Origin: Varroa destructor
Lineage: Eukaryota; Arthropoda; Arachnida; Mesostigmata; Varroidae
NCBI RefSeq assembly: GCF_002443255.2
Contig: NW_019211457.1
Location: 32,603,309 to 32,667,308, forward strand
Length of the DNA: 64,000 nucleotides
Direction of reading: 5' to 3'
Positions 55,035 through 64,000 of this stretch are shown here, in pieces (positions within the stretch are counted from its first letter, which is position 1; each line of letters starts with the position of its first letter). The notes beneath the pieces were generated by a model. It was given only the letters and a program-made list of their open reading frames with translations. It searched no databases and had not been told where the DNA came from. The position numbers were made by a program, and so were the translations under genes.

Positions 55035-57767
55035 AGATAAATCTGACTCGCAGCAGTTGCAGTAAAAAGGATAAAAAAACAAGAACTTGCACTTTCTTAG
55101 CATACCCATGGAGCACAGACACACAGCTTCTTTCCTATACCATTTTGTGTTACTTTTCGCGGTAACGCGGAATTGATCTACTCAACTTATTTGAAAAATT
55201 CTTACCAAGTACTTTGTCATTCTTGATGCTTCCAGTCACTTTATACATATCCAGGCCAGTTAGCAGAATCGCATGATCCCAGTGATCTTTGCTTCCCGTT
55301 GCTGGCAGTCGTTTGCACTGCCAAGCGCAAAAGCTGTCAAGATAGCGATCGATATTGCCACTTCCGGTGTTTGGAGATGTCTTTATGAGCGAAAAACAGA
55401 TAAATAAATAANNNNNNNNNNNNNNNNNNNNNNNNNNNNNNNNNNNNNNNNNNNNNNNNNNNNNNNNNNNNNNNNNNNNNNNNNNNNNNNNNNNNNNNNN
55501 NNNNNNNNNNNTAATTTTTGTTCTATTGCGTTAATAGATGCATTGAGCCGAAATCTTATTTGTTTCTTATTTGTTAGGAAGAAAAAGGCGAAACTTCAAC
55601 TAGACCACTTAAAACAAGTTTAATATTTTTGTTTGTAAAATTATTGTCCATTACCATTATGCATATTAAAATTTCACGTGTTTGTTCAAGGTATTGAAAA
55701 TCTCAATATTTATCATTCTACCGAGATAAAAGGCATGCCTGTTTTGTATGTAAGTGATCTTCTTAGTACCTTAGTATTTCTTAAAATCTCAAACTTAACG
55801 ACGATAATCTTGAAATCATACGCGGTCATTGACTGATATTCGTAGATTAGCTGGACCTGGTGCAGGATAGCCATGACTATGTTGACTATAGCTCCGACCG
55901 TATTCGGTGGCTTGGTCTTTTCGACAGCGTCGAACATGTGACGATCAACAAAGATACCTGTCTCTATGTACTTTATACCGCCTTGGGCTGCACGCTTCCG
56001 CCGAGAGTTAATGATAATATTTTCATGTTCAGGCATATTCGTTTGGAGCCTGGACCTCTCATAACCAAAATTCGCCTTGGCGGATCCTGGTGTCGTTTCA
56101 ACTGTTTCCGTAATGCTCGGCGCTATGTGGCTCATATCGTCGAGGGGAACCTCCTCTGCAAATAGCCGTATATATATACATATCATCTTGCATTTATTAT
56201 TCCATCGAATCTAAATTTCATCGAGAAAGCTATGTAGCCGTATTATATATACAATTTTGTAGCATGTGATACAAACTCAAGTAATAATGTTGAAGAGCGC
56301 GGACCTTGTAAGTGAATTTTGAAAAACAAAGGTCTTCTAGAGATGCCGTACAGCGTAGTGAGGCAACTTCATACAGTCACTACAGGCAGGACGTTTTTAA
56401 CGATCAGAGATTCCGGTACAGAAAAAAAAATAACAACCGCTGAGCATTCTTTCGATTTTCATTTCGCACCGCATTGCGGTTAATTGGTAAATTATATATT
56501 TCTTTACATCTGTATTTACTAAACTGTATCGTAGTGCGTATTTCGCTTTACCGTACCCTTAAAGGTATGCAAACCACAAAATTGTTCTCCTCTCTCCGAC
56601 TGCAGACGCGTGAGTACATGCGGCCGGTCCTTGTCGCCTCGCCACTCGATCAGTCGCGGCTTCAGATAAAATACCCCTCCATCCGTAATCATGATGGCGT
56701 GCTACATTTGGTTGAAATCAATAACGCGTTAAAAACACAGCAACCGAATTTTAATCCTATTCTAACAAAAATCACGTAAAAACATTAACATTTATTGAGC
56801 ATATAGTTGTGACAAGACATAGTTATGCTCTATTTTATTTTTGAGTATTACAGTCCATCCCCCATGGCAGACCAGACAAAAAATCTATGCGTTTAAATAT
56901 TCTAGGTAAACTTTCAAGAAGCCAGTTAGTATAGAGTTGAATAGCAGGCCTATAATAAGAGAAAGTCAAGATAAAATCAAATATTCTATTTATGTAAGGT
57001 AGCATTGTTGCCCGCGTAGAGTAACTTACAGCCTCCGTAGAGTTGGGGCATGTATTAACCGAGGCGATTCCGCTCACGGGCGAAATAACTCTGCCGATAA
57101 ATTGGCATTTCTGCACATCATGTAATGGATGGCTATCCGTATAATTCTCGTACCGGACATGAACACGTTCTAGACGAGAATGCAGTCTAGTATCCAGTTG
57201 TGGCTCGAGTTCAATGTAGAATGTGAGATTCACCGAAACTCGTACCACCATCACTCTGAATAGCAAATAATATGATACGAGTAAAGAACAATGTTACTTA
57301 GGTCGTCACGATGGGCCAGTACGGCCATAGATAGAAAACGAAAAAACTGACACCATTTCGAACTATGTGCAATTTGTATAAATGCGTCATCGTCTTTTCA
57401 ATGTGTCCCTCAGAGGAAATTTATTTTCGATAACTTCTGCTTCTAGAAGAAAAGGAAACTTTCACCTAACATATCTTTATCATTTCAGCTTATTCCAATG
57501 ATACGCATATGTGATCCTTAAACATTTGCAAATTTTAACAGGACACAGCTCTATGCATCGTCGTTGCGACGTCCAGTTGGAAGAGGTAGATCCTAAACAC
57601 TGCACAGGCAAGATCATCATCTACCTTTTCTGAGCCTTCGAGCTGATGCTGGGTGTCGGCCATATCTGCATTTGCTCATCTTCTATCGGTGTGTGCACAT
57701 TATGCAATCGTATGACCACATCTTTCTCACCATCCAGGAAATTGTCCGAGCTCGTCCGACAAAACAC
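52683..57767 (-). CDS. M12B (reprolysin/ADAMTS-like) zinc metalloprotease, 5' end missing
   Basis: Joining, in transcript order, 57767-57625, 57255-57030, 56701-56557, 56155-55770, 55380-55206, 54870-54765, 54505-54377, 54089-53921 and 52985-52683 gives 593 residues plus stop. All junctions are GT-AG and phase-consistent. In order: propeptide (1-222) with a likely switch cysteine in FCGLHTF; furin site RRKR (223-226); catalytic domain opening GIKYIETGIFVDRHMFD; zinc site HEMGHSLGMQHD with His 389, Glu 390, His 393 and His 399; Met-turn YIMS (Met 413); then a cysteine-rich module with CRELWC, ALDGTSC and KWCRQGTC, as in ADAMTS proteins. No WxxWxxC thrombospondin repeat follows, so it resembles the short secreted forms common in ticks and mites. 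It should cleave extracellular substrates; the substrate is unknown. The signal-peptide exon is not identified. An N gap lies between the fourth and fifth exons. Confidence 0.9.
52986..53920 (-). other. Intron before the last metalloprotease exon
   Basis: About 935 bases, AT-rich, with a TA dinucleotide run at 53556-53576. No coding signature. Confidence 0.7.
53556..53576. repeat. (TA)n microsatellite
   Basis: About ten TA units inside the metalloprotease intron before the last exon. Confidence 0.9.
53921..54089 (-). CDS. Metalloprotease exon: link between catalytic and cysteine-rich domains
   Basis: Reads KGQYKCLANEAKP and then KLPQLPGEEYSALQQCQMAL. The LPGxxY-xxxxQC pattern is where ADAMTS and tick metalloproteases enter the cysteine-rich module. 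Acceptor GATGTTACAG, donor GTTAGT (non-ideal, but phase 0 agrees with the next exon). Confidence 0.85.
54377..54505 (-). CDS. Metalloprotease exon: rest of zinc site and Met-turn
   Basis: Starts LGMQHDGSGNTCDSN, supplying the third zinc histidine and the family Asp, followed by YIMSDRTGAG (Met-turn) and VNWSKCSNDYV, the last catalytic helix. Acceptor ACACTGACAG, donor GTGAGT, phase 2 out. Confidence 0.93.
54765..54870 (-). CDS. Metalloprotease exon: zinc-site start
   Basis: Reads GLAWVNGMCRCDYSCTINEG, then AAFVIAHEMGH, placing the first two zinc histidines and catalytic Glu at the exon end. Acceptor AATGCGCAG, donor GTAAGT. The Ser codon AG|C is split across the intron, giving HEMGHS. Confidence 0.93.
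54871..55205 (-). repeat. Metalloprotease intron with (TA)n microsatellite
   Basis: The 335-base intron upstream of the zinc-site exon holds about 17 TA units at 54998-55031. Nothing else recognised. Confidence 0.8.
55206..55380 (-). CDS. Metalloprotease exon: catalytic domain, middle
   Basis: TSPNTGSGNIDRYLDSFCAW and DHWDHAILLTGLDMYK are standard M12B catalytic-domain segments. Acceptor CTCATAAAG, donor GTAAGA, phase 0 in and phase 1 out. The exon has no ATG, and an N gap lies just upstream (55412-55511). Confidence 0.88.
55412..55511. other. Assembly gap of 100 N
   Basis: Exactly 100 unknown bases, the usual placeholder for a gap of unsized length. It lies in the intron between the LRNTK and TSPNTG exons. 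The protein reads without an obvious loss across it, so the missing sequence is probably intronic. Confidence 0.98.
55770..56155 (-). CDS. Metalloprotease exon: furin site and start of catalytic domain
   Basis: 386 bases after acceptor CTATTTGCAG. Contains NSRRKRAAQ, a proprotein-convertase site, then GGIKYIETGIFVDRHMFDAV, the first strand of the catalytic domain, and an amphipathic helix (IVNIVMAILHQVQLIYEYQS). Ends LRNTK before donor GTACTA. The phase fits the exon across the gap. Confidence 0.88.
56156..56556 (-). other. Metalloprotease intron after the propeptide exon
   Basis: About 400 bases between the end-of-propeptide exon and the furin-site exon, with a short TA run near 56168-56180. 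Nothing else seen. Confidence 0.7.
56557..56701 (-). CDS. Metalloprotease exon: end of propeptide
   Basis: HAIMITDGGVFYLKPRLIEW matches the G-x-F-Y-I/L-x-P segment of M12B propeptides, and FCGLHTF probably holds the latency (cysteine-switch) residue at 56576-56578. The donor is AAGG|GTACGG, chosen because it alone restores frame with the next exon; a nearby GTAAAG is an alternative. Confidence 0.8.
56702..57029 (-). other. Metalloprotease intron within the propeptide
   Basis: About 330 bases. The open frame of the preceding exon runs on into it (to 56835), but the family homology stops at the GTAAGT donor, so the extension is read as intron. Confidence 0.7.
57030..57255 (-). CDS. Metalloprotease exon: propeptide core
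   Basis: Acceptor TGCTATTCAG, donor GTAAGT. Reads VSVNLTFYIELEPQLDTRL and later KCQFIGRVISPVSGIASVNTC, the familiar propeptide pattern of a cysteine, a Gly, then S-x-V/A-x-V-x-x-C. Carries NxT/S glycosylation sites in the NYTDS and PNSTE segments, consistent with secretion. Confidence 0.85.
57625..57767 (-). CDS. Metalloprotease exon: propeptide, first visible
   Basis: Opens VFCRTSSDNFLDGEKDVVIR after acceptor TGCATTGCAG, and ends ...SSKAQK plus two bases before donor GTAGAT. The DVVIRLHN segment fits the start of M12B propeptides. It has no initiator Met or signal peptide, so at least one exon lies further upstream (higher coordinates). Confidence 0.7.
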
Positions 57768-58691
57768 CTGCAATGCAGTATGACATACTCAACATTTTTA
57801 CCAGTCAAGTCGAGTTTAGGTGTGCGCGACTAAACTTCTACGTTAAATTGAAGAGTGAAGTTTCGCAATGCTCGTTGCGCGTTACTAATCCAGTAGGCAC
57901 GGTAATTGCAAAAGGCACTTTGCAGATGTTCACAAACGTTTCCATTATTTAGCCTGAATCAAATATGGTAGAAAAATGAGCCAGTAATATTGGTGAATAG
58001 AAACTGCATCAATACTACGAGCGTACTGGTTTGTGCATGCTTCAACGCTGTCGATGAATAATACTTCATAATGAAGACCACTGTGGTATTTAGTCAGTCA
58101 CGTGTTTAACATGAGCTGAGATAGAAAACAACGATGGAGACAAACTAACTATTCACGGATTTTCTGTGTCCGATTTCTGTATTCGAAACAATAACCTCTG
58201 GCTGCCAAGTCAAGCACCTTATGATCTACAATATTGCGTTGTTATGTTTCGACAAATTTATAACTAACAATTGTAAATCCTACACACGCAGTCCTAATAA
58301 GTTTAATTGCCTATTTTGTAAATATGCCAGCTCAAAATATACCTCCATAGTAATTTTTGCTTCGAAAGGCCCAAACATTTTACTCAGTTATGCGCAAATG
58401 TATTTTGTGTAGCTTATAATAGATAAACACTATCCCAATGTAACGTGTGACGTAATCTTATGGCCAAAAAAATAGAATGATGCAAGTCGATAGATGCTTG
58501 ACATCGTTAAGTACTTCAATAATATGTCTGGAGAATCTTAAAATAGAAACAGTTCGTTGTCTGTATCTACTGACAAAAACTCGGTCAGTGTCTGTTGGTG
58601 TAAATTTGCCCCCCTCAATATGATATTTTTTCATATTATCATTTTTAACAAGACAACCTTTTTTGTCGGCCTGTAACGTACCTGACATACG
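57768..58691. other. Upstream flank of the metalloprotease, first exon not found
   Basis: The missing signal-peptide exon should lie here or further upstream on the - strand and end in phase 0. A frame at 58560-58688 (-) containing GCLVKNDNMKKYHIEGG is open but has no certain link. Confidence 0.5.
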
Positions 58692-58799
58692 TTAGCTAAA
58701 GATTCTGCTGATGAGTACTCTACACTCCTGAAGCTCAACAATTCCTGCCTGTGCCATCGAGTCAGCGATATGATATATGATTAGCAGCTGATCGAAAGG
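58692..58799 (-). CDS. Candidate terminal exon upstream of the metalloprotease
   Basis: After acceptor TTTCTACAG a frame reads PFDQLLIIYHIADSMAQAGI and ends at TAA 35 codons on. Frames at 58930-59060 on the same strand are also open. It could be the end of a neighbouring gene, but no family is recognised. Confidence 0.2.
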   Translation of the reverse strand, partial: PFDQLLIIYHIADSMAQAGIVELQECRVLISRIFS

Positions 58800-59070
58800 C
58801 TGTAGAAAGCAACACTTGGGTTACAAAAAAAAAATTATATTTAAATAGATCACAATAAAAATAAAGTTTCCATTTGCGACTTCGCTCAAAAATGTAGCCT
58901 CTAACAATTTATGGAAATTTGTTTTATTTTGAGAAGGTAAATTCCCGACCATTGCAGGTATCAGGACGACGATACCAGTACGCTCTAACGCTTCCCGGCC
59001 GTTCAAGACCGCGCACAGAACTTTCCAAGTTCAACAAAATGAGCTGAGCCCTGTTTAACTGCCTGCTAAC

Positions 59071-59298
59071 GTGCAACACCAAGCAATATATATGTTTTAT
59101 AGGTTTACAATTTTCGTACATATTTTTTTTACAGTAGGATTATCTTCCAGTGCCGTGTGGGAGCACTGGGAAACATTGCCGAACAGTGGCGCTTCTACCG
59201 AGCAACATGCGCCAATCAATGAAGCACATTTTACCCAGGCTGTTCTTTTACAAGGAAAATGCGCACGTCTTTTTATGAAAATAGTTAGCGTCAACTAG
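59071..59298 (+). CDS. Orphan 75-codon frame, signal-peptide-like
   Basis: The Met at the eighth codon opens MFYRFTIFVHIFFTVGLSSS, which looks like a signal peptide with a cleavage site near SSSA-VW. The remainder has one cysteine and no known motif. No transcript signals; low confidence. Confidence 0.15.
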   Translation: MQHQAIYMFYRFTIFVHIFFTVGLSSSAVWEHWETLPNSGASTEQHAPINEAHFTQAVLLQGKCARLFMKIVSVN

Positions 59299-61490
59299 CA
59301 TATACTTGCTGGGTATTTACCGCACTCAGAAAGTAGCTTTGCAAGGCTAAAAAATGAATATAACTTCGAATCTCTGTTATAGTCGTGCCTAACGGTTTCG
59401 CATATCTGGTGCACAACAAGAATGTTCTGTACGCTTTTGTATCTGTAGCGCAGCATGCAAAAAAGAAACCGTAAAACGATCATTTTCAATAGAGTCTAGA
59501 TAAGGCTCATTTATCGCCCGGGTCCCGTTTAACACTAACATGTAATATTCCCCTAAACATCGTGGCGTGGAGCTTCTACCTTCATATACAGCACAATGTA
59601 TGAGCAAGAACTTCAGCCAGCAGCGTCCCCTATACGAATTTGCAAACTCCTTCCGCGTTTATCAACTAACTGAGTTCATCTATTTGAGTAAAAGCATTCG
59701 AATTTATTTAATATAGTTGTAAAATAATTATAACAGCCATAATAATCGTGATTCATTTACATATCGCGGGGGTTTGCCATTTCTACGTCACGTTCACCCT
59801 ACCGCTTTTTCACTTATTGATCGTGGGGCAAAGCGGCGCCACGTCCTCTAGTTAACGCTTAAGTCCCGATTGAGTTACACGAAACCAGCAGCCTAGTTCA
59901 AAGTTGTAAGTCGCCTGAGCGCGCAAAGCGATTTTCGGACGCTCTGTATCTGTGATAGACATCCGGTATGTCGTTGGTCAGCTTTTACCCTCGGTTGATT
60001 GCCTCCTTTGCATTTGTCGCCACCCGTATTTCTGGTTGGTGTGGTGCATTTCGCTGTCACCTCCCTCCGTCCCTGCGCGACGCCAGTCTTGTCTGCTGGT
60101 GGCAAGGCTAGTTTTTGTCATTTATCATGCACGCTAATTATATAATAGAACAACGCGACCCAAACTCAGTTTAATTACGCGACATCTGGTTTGGCGGACG
60201 ACAAACAAATACTCTGTTGATTTGTACTGCCTACGCGCTAAGCGAAACTTCACTGGTCAAGCTAATCGTGAATATGCCCTCAGTGCGTGGTTCGGGGTAA
60301 TGACTGGGGCAACAAGGGAGGCTGCGATAAAGAACGATAAACGAAAATAGAATACCATAAACTAATCTAAATAAAACTTGATAACACTAATAGAGTTGGA
60401 GCTGGGGTAGATTTTTTCTTTCGGTAAGTTGCGCCGCCGGTAATGATCGGCGATCTTTTTCGATTAGTTATGCTTGGAACGCTTTAGATTCACTGTACGA
60501 AGTGAAGATGAACGGTGCCATTAGACGCTGTCGATTTTTGTTATTGTCCGGTATCTTTAGCTACGCTAAACTCATATAGAAAAATGTTTCCCAGTGTAAT
60601 GCTCAACTATACGGCTCAACTAGTGCTATTTACCTACTACTTTGAACTAATGGTATTCGTATAAAAAAAAAGTGCACGATTTATCTCGTGTTGCTGCTTT
60701 TTTTTTTTAATAGACTTCTAACATATTGTGAAGATGTTAAAAGTTTCAGCTGCATAGTTTCAATCTTTGTTTGAAGCGATTTGAAAAAAATATTCACACC
60801 TGTTGTCTGTATGATATTAATATGACAACAAAGTCAGAGTGGAGTTTTACCCTTCGTCAGTTGTAAAGTACCGTATTTACTAGTCCTGCGCGTTCGCCTT
60901 CAATTTAGATACGACACCTTTGCAATCTAGAAAACTAGAAGCGACTGTAATAATGCATAGAAAAATCACTCAAATGCTTATAAAATTAGATTCGGACTAT
61001 TGGACGCGCAGAAGTTCCATTAATCTTCTCTGCCACCTCTTGGTCCATTCATAAGACGGAAGCTAGATACCCCCGTAACACGGGCAGCCGAGATAAAAAA
61101 AAAAAAGAAAGAAAGGCTTTCAAAGCAAGGTTTCGTCAAAACCGTGAAAATACTTTTATCCAATCCCAAGTCAAATGAAGCGTACGTTCTCTCAGACAAA
61201 TGTAATTGCCGTTTCTCGAATAAATCACCTGGCCATAGCGACTTTCTGTTCCAGCGTTCTCAGAGTCAGCGACCCCGAAAACATTTCGCGTTCTCTCAGC
61301 CTCACGACATCGTAGAACGATACGGCAATTTGCTGCTTATGTATGCTTAATTTTCGGCCTTCATCCAGCTTAAAGCAAAAACGAGAGCTTTATCGTGCAC
61401 GCAGTAGACTCTGAGCCCTGTATTATATCTGTTCATAGCCGTAGTTGGCGTTGGCAGTAACAACATAGAATGTACATACAAGAAGGCGCG

Positions 61491-61745
61491 CTAATAATAA
61501 CGATAGTAGTAGGTGGTCCCCTGCAGAATGCCCATGTCAACGTGTATGCTCGTGTTTGTAATAGTCGATGCCAGAAGCACGTGGGCACACAGTGTGCCTC
61601 CTGTAGTGAACAAGGCAAGTAGAATGTCGGGGCTGTCATACAATGGCAATAGAGTTGGTAACAAAAAAGTAAAGAGTTTCGGTAGAATGAGTATCAGAGC
61701 ACCAACGAGGACATCAGGTAGTTTTACAGAAATATTAGTCTCTCT
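61491..61745 (-). CDS. Candidate hydrophobic terminal exon
   Basis: An 84-codon frame without Met start on the - strand, bounded by TGA and TAG. It includes LPDVLVGALILILPKLFTFL and a second hydrophobic stretch, like two membrane segments. Acceptors nearby are poor and the + strand is open too. Not recognised. Confidence 0.18.
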   Translation of the reverse strand, partial: RETNISVKLPDVLVGALILILPKLFTFLLPTLLPLYDSPDILLALFTTGGTLCAHVLLASTITNTSIHVDMGILQGTTYYYRYY

Positions 61746-61780
61746 TCAGAATGGCTTCAGTTGGCTGGATAGTTTTGTCT

Positions 61781-61816
61781 AGGTAGGTAGGTAGGTAGGT
61801 AGGTAGGTAGGTAGGT
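61781..61816. repeat. (AGGT)n microsatellite, nine units
   Basis: Perfect tetranucleotide array. On the + strand each unit contains AGGTAG, a donor-like hexamer. Confidence 0.95.
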
Positions 61817-63063
61817 GCCTTTGTTGAACAGTAATACCAATGGCTGCGAGCAACGGAATGGCAGACCAATCGTCTACAGTAGCAGATTTAGTTCTAAGCT
61901 GGGCTCATAGGGAAAAGTATGATACGGACAATACTTTTTTTTTAATATATATTTTTTATATATACAGAATAGAGCTAACTTTATTGCTAAGTGGCCACCG
62001 TGGGAAAGCTGAGACATTCCCTTACAGATACATCTATATAAAGATTATGTTATAGTTGATTGTTTTGGTAAGAATATGTAAAAGTTGAATTTTCTTTATT
62101 TTGCAATTATCTCTCTCAAGCAGTAAATAGCGCTGCTATTGTACAACGTTGATTAAACACATATTCTCGCAAATGGAGACGATATTATTTAATACCTAGT
62201 AACTTGTATTACTATTAGGGTTTAAAGTCGACTCCCGGTAATCAGTATATGTATATGTGACATTGTCCGAATGCAAGATATCCTAAAAAAAAAAAATATG
62301 TATACACTGCTTAACAAATTATAGTCTTCTAATTATTCTTTTTTCAAACTAGAATCAATTGGAAATAATGGAGTGGTCAAGATGAACTTTGGCCCAGAGA
62401 GAAATTGTTTTAGAATGTTAATGGAAGCATTAAAATATAGCAGATGTACTAAGTCAATATGGCAAACGGTTTCAATTAACCGGATAAAAGATCAGTTGGA
62501 ATTGTTCAAGACTGTTTGTCGATAACGTCCTAAAAAATCAAGGGTACCAATGAGGTTTTTCTCTTCCGAAAAAAAAGTTTCTACCAGGAGAACAAAGGAA
62601 CAATCGACTCATGAGTTTGGCACCATCAAATCTATGGTCCGTCACAGTTTAGGCCGTTGCAGATGACGAAGTCGCGTGCTGTCAAGAAAGATGATTCGCA
62701 CCGAAGGAAATTAGTGCATGCAAATTAACTTATTAATTATTATTATTAAAGATACAATTGACCTTATCTAACAACCAAAAAAATACCGTGTATTATTGTG
62801 CGGTACTTCAAGGAGGTGATTAATTCTGTTTTGACAGTAGAAACACTGGTTTTAACTAAAAAACGCTCGGCCCATTTCCCACCTTTAACACCAATAGGCT
62901 CTTCCCTACAGATATATTTTAAAAGTAAGGTTTGCGCCAAAAAACCGGCAATACTAGGAGAGCGAAAAACTATCTTCTAGCAAATATTGTTCGGGTTTAC
63001 AGCTTGATAGCCCGCCATTATCAGCGGCGTATTGACTAGAATGCCATACCTGTTTTTAATCTA

Positions 63064-63069
<6 letters not shown>

Positions 63070-63096
<27 letters not shown>
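63070..63096. repeat. (TA)n microsatellite
   Basis: About 13 TA units in sequence without a recognised gene. Confidence 0.9.
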
Positions 63097-63409
63097 CATT
63101 TAAAAAACGCCAAACTCTTTAACATATACATACTGTGCGTCACTTTAAGAACCCATGGTCTATCCTAATACACACACATGTCTGTCGCCGACGTCCACGC
63201 GACCCACGAAAACGCGCAAACCCTTCGAAGAATTGACGTAATAAACAGAATCAGTTTACCTTTCAGACATTAACCACCCCGACATCATCTGATTCCTGAA
63301 CCAGTCTTTTCTAAAAGATTCACAATGATCGTTTACTGCCAAATTATAAAAAGTGTATAATGTTATATATTTCAACGTTGTGAACAGGTTCTTTCCGACG
63401 TATATATAT

Positions 63410-63432
63410 ACACGTATAGCCATTATACGTGT
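63410..63432. repeat. Perfect 9-bp hairpin
   Basis: ACACGTATA and its exact complement flank a 5-base loop, adjoining a TA run. No known role. Confidence 0.6.
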
Positions 63433-63896
63433 CTATTGACGACTCAAACTACCTAGAGCGAGCTATAATTATTATTTTACAACATTAATAACAAAAGCGA
63501 GCTTAAGGGCAAGCAAGGCCTGACCGTATCAGGCCGAATTCTGGTCAGCAGCTTGTCATTGAAACCGATACTATTTTGAGATTTAGCTTCCGAAGCATTC
63601 AACCGGAGCAATGGTGATTTCGGAATGGAAAATATAAGTCTTTCCAAATTTCAATCGATTCGCGCAAGAGCCGTCCAGACATTCAACCTAGTAGGTCAGA
63701 ATGGGGTTGTTATCAGGAAATGTTGAAAATATTCGAATTATCAGTTCGCAAACCTTTAAAGCAGCCGTTAAAAGCATACTGGCTGAGAGCAGACAAGGTG
63801 ATCTGCATGCACGTTTCTCCTAGCTAGCACAAGTACGTCTTCCTTCAGTACCGCTAGGATTGGGAAGCTGACTTTTCTATTCGAAGTATTATACGT

Positions 63897-63925
63897 AAAT
63901 GAGGACGTGGCAGTGGTCCTCATTT
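63897..63925. repeat. Perfect 10-bp hairpin
   Basis: AAATGAGGAC (63897-63906) and its exact complement (63916-63925) flank a 9-base loop; the pairing extends through ACGT outside the arms with a bulge. No flanking element seen. Confidence 0.6.
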
Positions 63926-64000
63926 CACGTTTGGCGGCCTTGAAAATTATTTTTTGAACAGTACGTTTTACGCTGTAACACTACAGTAATTATACTAACT

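Larger units (their letters stand above)
59299..64000. other. No recognisable gene
   Basis: AT-rich, with a G+C-richer patch at 59770-60110, the AGGT and TA microsatellites, two small hairpins and one hydrophobic frame listed separately. Confidence 0.6.

Noticed and set aside
56835..57029. Extension of the propeptide frame past 57030
   Set aside because: Family similarity ends at the GTAAGT donor and the next exon is in phase from there.

Overview
The window is eukaryotic nuclear DNA, AT-rich, with GT-AG introns, long stretches without genes, simple repeats and decayed mobile elements. Two multi-exon genes can be reconstructed exon by exon. Protein content and repeat style suggest an arthropod. 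A mite or tick, perhaps a mesostigmatan mite, is my best guess, but it rests on family resemblance and not on a database match.

Region 1-26281 has no gene I recognise. It holds microsatellites, a short inverted-repeat element of the TA-target type (20530-20660), a strong hairpin (13383-13422), a G-rich run and a few orphan reading frames that could be exons or chance. From 26292 to 43938 on the + strand lies a complete FER/FES-type non-receptor tyrosine kinase: 13 coding exons, phase-consistent at every junction, 2583 coding bases, 860 residues, with F-BAR, linker, SH2 and kinase domains in order. An acceptor 10 bases before the ATG points to a non-coding upstream exon.

Region 43939-52682 separates the two genes. 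It holds a frameshifted reverse-transcriptase fossil of non-LTR type (about 45076-45480), weak hints of LTR-element sequence (47941-49160), and orphan frames. From 57767 down to 52683 on the - strand lies a zinc metalloprotease of the M12B (reprolysin/ADAMTS-like) family: nine visible exons with propeptide, furin site, HExxHxxGxxHD site, Met-turn and an ADAMTS-type cysteine-rich module, but no thrombospondin repeat. Its signal-peptide exon was not found, and a 100-N assembly gap lies in one intron. The two genes are convergent.

Region 57768-64000 holds microsatellites, two small hairpins and low-confidence candidate exons. The genes have no evident shared pathway: one encodes a cytoplasmic signalling kinase, the other a secreted or pericellular protease. 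No CRISPR array, rRNA or credible tRNA was seen. I did not find a convincing undescribed system. The items most worth following are the two possible C-termini of the protease, the possible SH2-kinase short form of the kinase, and the inverted-repeat element.
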